From Opitutia bacterium (GTDB taxonomy: Bacteria; Verrucomicrobiota; Verrucomicrobiia; Opitutales; Opitutaceae), in contig JANXWT010000229.1 of NCBI GenBank assembly GCA_025351035.1, forward strand, positions 1-7,168: DNA of 7,168 bases. The letters are read 5' to 3'. The notes under the pieces were generated by a model. The model was not told the DNA's origin, ran no database searches, and was given only the letters and a program-made list of their open reading frames with translations. Shown here one piece after another: positions 6,483 through 7,168 of this stretch. Position 1 is the stretch's first letter. Each line of letters opens with the position of its first letter. Made by a program: the position numbers and the translations under genes.

Positions 6483-6511
6483 TTGACAGCTCCGGGCAAA
6501 TTCCGCTCCAT
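6483..6511 (+). promoter_or_regulatory. Candidate promoter for the DUF4160-DUF2442 pair
   Basis: A perfect TTGACA at 6483-6488 is followed after 17 nt by CTCCAT (6506-6511), a poor -10 element (only the last two bases agree with TATAAT). It lies 19 nt before the DUF4160 ATG, so transcription would start very near the start codon. Its position and the exact -35 are the evidence; the weak -10 keeps confidence low. Confidence 0.35.
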
Positions 6512-6530
6512 TTCGCGGGCCGCCTCCTTC

Positions 6531-6788
6531 ATGCCAACCATCGCATGCTTCAACGGGATCACGATCAAAGTGAACTTCCGCGATCATCCGCCGCCCCACT
6601 GCCATGTATTTTCCGCCGGCCACAAAGCCGTGCTGGACATCAGGACGCTGCAGCTCACCCACGGCTCGTTGCCCTCATCCCGGCAGAGCGCCCTGCTCCG
6701 TTGGGCGGAGAGGCATCAGGCCGAGCTCCTGTCGGCATGGAATGATTGCCAAGCCCGCCGTCAGCCCGCAACCATACCTCACCCGTGA
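6531..6788 (+). CDS. DUF4160 domain-containing small protein
   Basis: An 85-residue protein recognised as DUF4160 by its order of landmarks: MPTIACFNGITIKVNFRDH, then the His-rich PPPHCHV (residues 20-26), KAVLDIRTLQLTHGSLP, and a C-terminal helix with LLRWAERHQAELLSAWNDC. The biochemical function of the family is not established. Members often sit beside DUF2442 genes, as here, and such pairs have been suggested to be toxin-antitoxin modules. The ATG at 6531 gives the typical MPTI start; upstream alternatives (TTG at 6483) would add a non-family extension. It overlaps the next gene by 4 bp. Confidence 0.88.
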   Translation: MPTIACFNGITIKVNFRDHPPPHCHVFSAGHKAVLDIRTLQLTHGSLPSSRQSALLRWAERHQAELLSAWNDCQARRQPATIPHP

Positions 6789-7144
6789 TCGACCCCCTGA
6801 TATCCGTCACCTCTGTCAAGGCGCTGCCCGGCTTCAAGCTGCGCCTCCGGTTTTCCGACGGGGCGGAGGGCGTCTTTGATTGCAGCGGGGAACTGTGGGG
6901 CGAGGTTTTCGAGCCGCTGAAGGACGAGAAATTTTTCGCCAAGGTGTATCTCGATCACGGCGCGCCGACCTGGCCCAACGGCGCAGACCTTGATCCCGGG
7001 GTGCTGCGGCAGGACATCGCGCCCAAGCCGGGCAAGGGCAAGCCGGCCGCGCTCAAAGTGAAAGCCAAACTCAAACCTCGCGCCAAGGCTGTCGCGGAGG
7101 ACCAAGCGTCTTACAGCGCTCCCCCCCCCCCCGACGCGATCTGA
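6785..7144 (+). CDS. DUF2442 domain-containing protein with basic Lys/Ala/Pro tail
   Basis: DUF2442 is recognised in residues 5-78: ISVTSVKALPGFKLRLRFSD, the GVFDCSGELWGEVFEPLKD stretch, EKFFAKVYLD and TWPNGADLDPGVL. No function is proven; some family members are fused to DNA-binding domains, which would suit an antitoxin-like partner. The start is the GTG at 6785, whose GTGA overlaps the TGA stop of DUF4160, so the two are translationally coupled. An upstream ATG at 6746 lies inside DUF4160 and adds non-family residues. The protein has 119 residues, about 40 more than the domain needs: the extra tail (about 80-110) is rich in Lys, Ala and Pro, then SAPPPPDAI. PPPP is encoded by a 12-C run, so the true C-terminus depends on that run length. 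Confidence 0.87.
   Translation: MIDPLISVTSVKALPGFKLRLRFSDGAEGVFDCSGELWGEVFEPLKDEKFFAKVYLDHGAPTWPNGADLDPGVLRQDIAPKPGKGKPAALKVKAKLKPRAKAVAEDQASYSAPPPPDAI
7121..7132. repeat. Homopolymer of 12 C near the end of the DUF2442 gene
   Basis: Twelve consecutive C residues encode Pro113-116, four codons before the stop. Loss or gain of one C removes the stop at 7142-7144 and leaves the frame open to the window end. It is a candidate slippage site, or a sequencing or assembly error. Confidence 0.9.
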
Positions 7145-7168
7145 CAAACGCGACGAAGGCGCTGCGCC

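Overview
The window is GC-rich bacterial chromosome. The protein sequences, the absence of Shine-Dalgarno motifs and the style of the short intergenic repeats best fit an Opitutaceae-like member of the Verrucomicrobiota. That assignment rests on recognition of the sequence, not on a search. Every part of the window is assigned to a gene or a short spacer, and the longest gene-free stretch is about 200 bp (6328-6530).

Layout: positions 1-2859 hold a minus-strand run read as pyrF, ispD, ispF, then an oligopeptide-binding lipoprotein cut by the left edge. A 109-bp divergent spacer (2860-2968) separates pyrF from plus-strand ispE, and ptsI follows ispE. A minus-strand yceI-type secreted protein converges on ptsI. 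After a ~200-bp spacer with a candidate promoter comes a translationally coupled pair of small genes, DUF4160 then DUF2442, at the right end.

Function: ispD, ispE and ispF encode three consecutive steps of the non-mevalonate (MEP) isoprenoid pathway, from MEP to 2-C-methyl-erythritol 2,4-cyclodiphosphate. They sit around one divergent control region together with pyrF (UMP synthesis). PtsI is the PEP-dependent entry enzyme of the phosphotransferase system. The right end looks more accessory: a small-protein pair of possible toxin-antitoxin type, whose second member has a basic tail and a 12-C tract.

Most notable are short-period tandem repeats placed at gene starts. A decamer array (core ACTAATGG) occurs as two inverted 31-bp arms that almost fill the pyrF/ispE spacer, each arm ending 7-8 nt before a start codon. 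A heptamer array (GTTGAGA type) ends 7 nt before the ispD start. A second, unrelated heptamer array (GAACTGG/GAGCCGG type) lies inside the ispE reading frame, where the protein has a longer loop than E. coli IspE. None of the nine starts has a recognisable Shine-Dalgarno motif, so the repeats sit where a ribosome-binding site would be expected.
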